Source: Lateolabrax maculatus
Lineage: Eukaryota; Chordata; Actinopteri; Acropomatiformes; Lateolabracidae
Length of the DNA: 64,000 nt
Direction: 5' to 3'
Assembly: GCA_031216445.1 (NCBI GenBank)
Contig: CM062219.1
Span: 1,542,501-1,606,500, forward strand
The position numbers and the translations under genes are program-made. Of this stretch, positions 60,223 to 64,000 are shown piece after piece. Position 1 is the stretch's first letter, and each line of letters opens with the position of its first letter. Below the pieces are notes generated by a model that did no database searches, was not told the origin of the DNA, and saw nothing but the letters and a program-made list of their open reading frames with translations.

Positions 60223-60253
60223 CAAATCAACACAAACAGAGTTTTAATGCTCT

Positions 60254-60259
60254 TTTATT
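60254..60259 (-). terminator. Minus-strand polyadenylation signal of the unnamed gene
   Basis: TTTATT on the plus strand is AATAAA on the minus strand, in the context catgtaataaaagagc. It lies about 275 bp beyond the stop codon proposed at 60,534-60,536 and is the best end for that transcript. Confidence 0.45.
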
Positions 60260-60533
60260 ACATGTTTAGGGCTTTACATCCATAATGCACACAGATGTGA
60301 TGTAAACCACCCTCTACCATTCTTTAAATGCACAAGAAAAACAAAAGAAAAAAGCAAAGATGAACAAATCATGATCATGATGCCTAACAGGTCCAGAGTG
60401 GGTTCACGCATGTATCATCACAACATTTTGGTTGTTTCTTTGCAGCTATTTCATTTCCACTACAGGAAGCTGGTTTCTCAGAGTGTGTCGGAGCTCACAG
60501 GGATATGAGCCGGGGGTCGAACTACACGCTGGT

Positions 60534-60586
60534 TTATATCTGATAAAAATCCAATTCATAGGTGTCATAGAGCACTTTCTGTTCAG
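60534..60586 (-). CDS. Unidentified minus-strand gene, proposed last coding exon
   Basis: On the minus strand, an AG at 60,587-60,588 (ctaaccag) is followed by a short frame reading EQKVLYDTYELDFYQI and a TAA stop at 60,534-60,536. The exon enters in phase 1, which fits the phase in which the next exon upstream (60,966-61,183) ends, and a minus-strand AATAAA follows at 60,254. The pyrimidine tract is weak, and the peptide is not one I recognise. If this exon is wrong, the longer open frame across the same region (to TAG near 60,446) would be an alternative end. Confidence 0.35.
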
Positions 60587-60704
60587 CTGGTTAGACCCAG
60601 CCTCTAAACACTGAATTTGAACCCTCACGTGGAGATATCAGGCAGATTATGAGTTATATAATCAATATGCAACACTTTGTACCTCCCCTCTGTGTGTGTG
60701 TGCT

Positions 60705-60940
60705 CCTGTACAACTATCTTTGTGAGAACCAGTTTGAGTTGTAGACCATGGGAGTGAGGACATGTTTGGACAGTGAGGACATTTTGTCCGGTCCTCACCT
60801 TCAGAGGTTCGGGTTCAGAATTGGTTTTGAGGTTCAGGTTAGGGTAAGGGTTGGGGTCAGGCATTTAGGTTTGATGGTTCAGGTCAGGGTGGGGGGGAAT
60901 GCATTATGTCAATGAATGTCCTCACAAGTATAGCTGTACA
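60705..60940. repeat. 'gtgaggac' interspersed repeat, reverse of 28.4-kb copy
   Basis: It contains 'gagtgaggacatgtttggac', 'gtccggtcctcacc', a 'ggttagggtaagggttgggg' run and 'gtcctcacaagtatagctg', ending beside a short GT tract. It occupies the proposed intron between the last two minus-strand exons. Confidence 0.5.
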
Positions 60941-60965
60941 TACGTGTGTGTGAGTGTGTCTCTAC

Positions 60966-61183
60966 AGGACGGTCTCTGCACACGAGTCACCAAAGTGCGC
61001 TTGCAGTTTTCGGTGAAAGTCTCGGTGTGCTCCAGGCGGGGGCAGGAGGTCACGAGGGGGATCAAGGCTGCGGTGCCGTTGTCCGGGCTCCTCGCAGTCT
61101 GACTCCACCTGGATTCGGACCCGGGGCGCAGGCTGGCGTGGAGGCAGGTGTGGAGGAGGAGCGCCCCCGGGGGCAAGGCTCGC
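60966..61183 (-). CDS. Unidentified minus-strand gene, proposed internal exon
   Basis: A 218-nt minus-strand exon of about 72 codons. The acceptor is preceded by a long C/T tract (cccactcccag), and the donor is T|GTAGAG. It is GC-rich at third positions and open throughout; the peptide includes PPGALLLHTCLHASLRPGSE, SPDNGTAALIPLVTSCPRLE and TETFTENCKRTLVTRVQRPS, with several cysteines that would suit a secreted or luminal protein. The plus-strand frame over the same bases shares third positions, so base bias alone does not decide the strand; the plus frame stops at 61,100. I recognise no domain. Confidence 0.4.
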
Positions 61184-62164
61184 CTGGGAGTGGGCAGGTG
61201 AGGGGGGGCAGGAGATCTTCAGGTGCAGAGTGATGCTGAGGAACAGTGGTTGGGGGGGGGGAGGGAGGGAGGGAAGGGGGGGCAGGTTACACTTCTACTT
61301 CAGGTAACTACTTCTACTTTTCACATCCCCTCCCCCCCAAACCCTTTTCTTTTCTCCTTTCTCCTTTTCCTATCCGTCATGCAAGAAGAGACGGCTCCCC
61401 CACCAGGAGTCTTGACTCCCCCCGTCTTCCCGACTCCGAAAACCACCATCATTCTCCTTAATCCATCCCACTCTTCCTTCTCTCGCCCCTCCATCAATCC
61501 ACCCCTCCTACATCATTTTTGCTCACGTCCATCCATACTTACAAAAAACTATCGGCGTGGTCTTAGTGAAATCCTCCTGCATGAAGGTTCATATGTTCAG
61601 TTTGTGTTGGTCTGAACTACAGGATCATTTTGGAGGATGAACTTTGTAACTTCAGTAAAACAGTATCAGGTGTACCTAATAAACTGGCGACTGAGTCTAC
61701 TGTACACATACACAAGCTCAAAAATACACAAAGTGGAAATACTGAAGCTCGAAGATACATTCTCTTTTATGAGACGTTCATTTAAAATAGGAAATTGTAA
61801 GCTTGTATGTCTTGCATTATTGAAAGTGCAGCGTGTTACATGAAAAACGATTTAAAGACAAAACGACGCTGCAGTTTCTGTCTTTACGAGGGACAGTTTG
61901 GTTGGACAGATTACTGTAGAGGGCGCTGTGCTTCAAGCAGAGCAACAACTAGAGCTTTCAAGAGTTTCTCATGCTGGCAGGTGGTGCAGGGGAGTGAAGT
62001 TGCAGAGGGGGGGAGAAAGCAGGTTGCAACAGGAATCAAGAGGGCTTCTGGGAAATAAGATCTAATTTTCTCAGTCATGTTTAAAAATAACAAATTCCAC
62101 CGTTCAGATTGATTTAAGTGCTTTCATGTTTAGGATAAATCCAGTCGCTGTCAGTCTGAATGTA

Positions 62165-62497
62165 CCTGAGCTGCAACGATCAATCGACCAGTCGATCAAC
62201 AAACAACTATTTGGGTAAAACATTAATTATTTGAGCCCTTTTGTCAAGCAAAAAAAGTTCCAGCTTCTCAAATGTGATGATCTGTCTTGCATGATACTAA
62301 ACTATTAAATGTTTTTGCATTTTGGACTATTGGACAAAACTAGTCATTTGAATACATCATCTCTGCCATTTTACAGACAGATAGAATAATTTGGACAAAT
62401 TGAATCATGTAATACAGTAGAATAATCAATTAGAGGCCAGAAATGAACCATCAAACTAACTGATAATGAAGATAATGGTTAGTTGCAGTCCTATAAT
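62165..62497. repeat. MITE with 'gctgcaac' ends
   Basis: The left end is 'gagctgcaacgatcaatcga' and the right end is 'aatggttagttgcagtccta', inverted relative to each other. The interior reads 'cagtcgatcaacaaacaac' and 'agttccagcttctcaaatgt'. It is a common teleost element as I recall it, and the fragments at 1,272 and 58,045 belong to the same family. Confidence 0.65.
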
Positions 62498-63179
62498 ATA
62501 CATTTTAGATTTTAGATTTCCAAACAGAAAGTAGTACAAAACAAAAAGTGTTTGTCTAAAGCAAATGTTCTAGTGATAAATACCAATTCATTGGTCTATT
62601 AGGGGCTGATTTATTTTGGCACATGACATCTGCTGCCAGGTGTGAGCAGGTAAACAGGATCAGACTTTAGAGAGGACAGCAGCCATGCAGGAGCACCGCC
62701 CGGAGAAGAGCGAAACGTAGAAATACAGCGTGGTGCTCTCTGGGTTACCGAATCAAAGCGTGTTTTCACACTTTAGTCGAGAAGTGAAGTTGTTATTTTC
62801 AAAAGAAACAACCAAAATCCTGCTATGATGAATCCCCTTGAACATGGATTTAGTTTATTTTGTAGGTTTTTTTTGCCTGTATTGCCTCCTACACATCCAC
62901 ACGTGTTCTCCATTAAAACCTGCCTGCACACTGAGGTCTGTGCTTATTACGCTTCTGCATTACAATATACAACCTCCTGTTAAACATTATATTTAAGAAT
63001 GCTTGGAGGGTCTAGTATCTATCTTACACCAGACAATTCATGCAGCTGCGCCTCCTCCCTCGGACCACATTAAGCTGCAGTGATTTTTCTCTACACTTGC
63101 TCCTCAAATGGAAAAAGGCTGCAGCATCATCAACCAGAGGGATTTATAAGATCTGGAAACTTTTCCTGCCATATCTTTA

Positions 63180-63420
63180 AAAAATTGGACAAATAACCAT
63201 AAATGTGTGTTCTTCCTTTGATGGTATGTGCTGTAAGTTTGAGCAGGACGGCTGATTTATATTGTGAAAATGTAATAATCCTCATAACTGCAGAACTTGC
63301 CTAAGAATCTTTATGTTCTTAAGTTTTCTTCAATATTAAAGTAATCCAGTGGTAATAATCTGTACATCCATGGGGACACTGCAAACAGGGGCCACTAACA
63401 GCTAATATAAACAAATATAG
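63180..63420. repeat. Dispersed repeat, partner of 49,080-49,290
   Basis: Same order of shared words as in the 49.1-kb copy ('ataactgcagaa', 'aagtaatccagtgg', 'cactgcaaacagg'), same orientation, with an extra 'catccatggggac' here. Confidence 0.6.
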
Positions 63421-63786
63421 GCAAAAAAAGGTGTTCAAGCTGAAGCCCAAAGCTTAACTCAGTGAATCCAAAGCGTAGGGTGGGGATGGGGGGGGGAGGC
63501 GCAGTTGTCTTGATTTAGTCTAAGAGGAGGGGCACAGTGTCAACTTTGAAAACCCCTGACCTAGAATATGTACAACTTATTAAATATTCAAATGAAAATT
63601 TCATGCACTGCTTTGTACACGGTACTTTCTATGCAAGTGCACTGAATTATCTCCTATATCGTGTCTACTGTACATGCCTGCAGTGTAAAAACAATCCATG
63701 TCTAAAATCATCTTTCAACATACATATAATACATAAAAGAATGCCGCTGCTGAAAACTGAGCAGAACGTGTGTTTCTATGTTGTAA

Positions 63787-63951
63787 CTATGTTGTGATTG
63801 GTTGTCTGAAGGTGACAGTGTTGTTGTCCCAGCCAGTGTTTGTGTCAGGTGAGTAAATCAGATCACTGTAGGGCACGTGCAATTTCAGCACACAGTACCT
63901 GCGGTCTAATTCGGTTTGATCGGACGTGACTGTAGAGTACGGGTTCGTCTC
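63787..63951 (-). CDS. Unidentified minus-strand exon near the right edge
   Basis: After a good minus-strand acceptor (tgtgtttccttgcag) the frame reads ETNPYSTVTSDQTELDRR, then YCVLKLHVPYSDLIYSPD, and stops at TAG 63,787-63,789. It looks like coding sequence: mixed composition with plausible codon choice. Two readings are possible. Either this is a last exon ending at that stop, or splicing occurs at the weak donor CAG|GTACTG (exon end 63,899), whose phase would fit the exon at 61,183. The gene would continue beyond the right edge of the window. PYSTV and PYSDL resemble short tyrosine motifs, but no function is claimed. Confidence 0.45.
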   Translation of the reverse strand, partial: ETNPYSTVTSDQTELDRRYCVLKLHVPYSDLIYSPDTNTGWDNNTVTFRQPITT

Positions 63952-64000
63952 CTGCAAGGAAACACACATACACAGACGCACGGAGAAAAACGTGCACGAC

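Larger units (their letters stand above)
61184..63786. other. Intron or intergenic stretch between minus-strand exons
   Basis: It contains a G-rich patch and pyrimidine-rich DNA (61,240-61,540), a MITE (62,165-62,497), a short GC-richer patch near 62,670-62,720, and the partner of the 49.1-kb repeat at 63,180-63,420. No further exon was convincing on either strand. Confidence 0.5.

Noticed and set aside
60899..61102. Plus-strand reading of the 61-kb exon-like segment after an acceptor-like 'tctctacag'
   Set aside because: The frame ends in a stop after 45 codons. The minus-strand reading is open across the whole segment, with better flanking signals and a downstream poly(A) signal. The choice is not fully certain.
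61223..61615. 130-codon plus-strand frame
   Set aside because: It runs through G-rich then C/T-rich low-complexity DNA, and the peptide is Pro/Ser/Thr repeats with no domain.
63537..63855. Plus-strand donor-like site CAG|GTGAGT near 63,847
   Set aside because: No plus-strand frame with a credible acceptor leads into it; stops precede it closely in all frames. The minus-strand exon reading fits better.

Overview
The window is teleost fish nuclear DNA. The genes are split by GT/AG introns, (TG/CA)n microsatellites are frequent, and I recognise several interspersed repeats typical of bony fish. Two genes are well supported, and a third is probably entering from the right edge.

Layout. Positions 1-25,672 hold no coding exon that I can defend. 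The sequence is AT-rich, with microsatellites, a fragment of a non-LTR retrotransposon, several MITE-like repeats and one long perfect hairpin. It is most likely the 5' flank and/or first intron of the next gene. From 25,673 to 44,144 (+ strand), sixteen exons encode all but the extreme N-terminus of a SEZ6-family membrane protein, best matched to SEZ6L (seizure 6-like). The order is a Ser/Thr/Pro-rich region, CUB, sushi, CUB, sushi, CUB, three sushi domains, a short stem, one membrane span and a short tail with an NPLY motif. Its introns carry a decayed Tc1-like transposon, hAT-type MITEs (one with a second element nested in it), pieces of a palindromic-ended MITE family and a LINE fragment. 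A long 3' UTR probably runs to about 47,190. From about 47.2 to 51.1 kb I see no gene.

Positions 51.53-56.74 kb are one very A-rich, strand-asymmetric minisatellite of about 5.2 kb. It is built from short units such as AACAACAAAA and a recurrent CACTATAAAC motif, has higher-order duplications, and is bracketed by two ~150-bp direct repeats. About 0.6 kb downstream is a compact polyubiquitin gene: TATA box near 57,351, untranslated first exon, 1-kb intron, and a three-unit coding exon at 58,451-59,140.

Tail-to-tail with it, minus-strand exons with compatible splice phases and a polyadenylation signal (60,254-63,951) suggest the 3' end of another gene, which I do not recognise.

The genes do not form a pathway. 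SEZ6L-type proteins are neuronal surface proteins, and polyubiquitin supplies ubiquitin in all cells. The best candidates for something undescribed are the satellite with its flanking duplication beside a housekeeping promoter, and the unnamed minus-strand gene.
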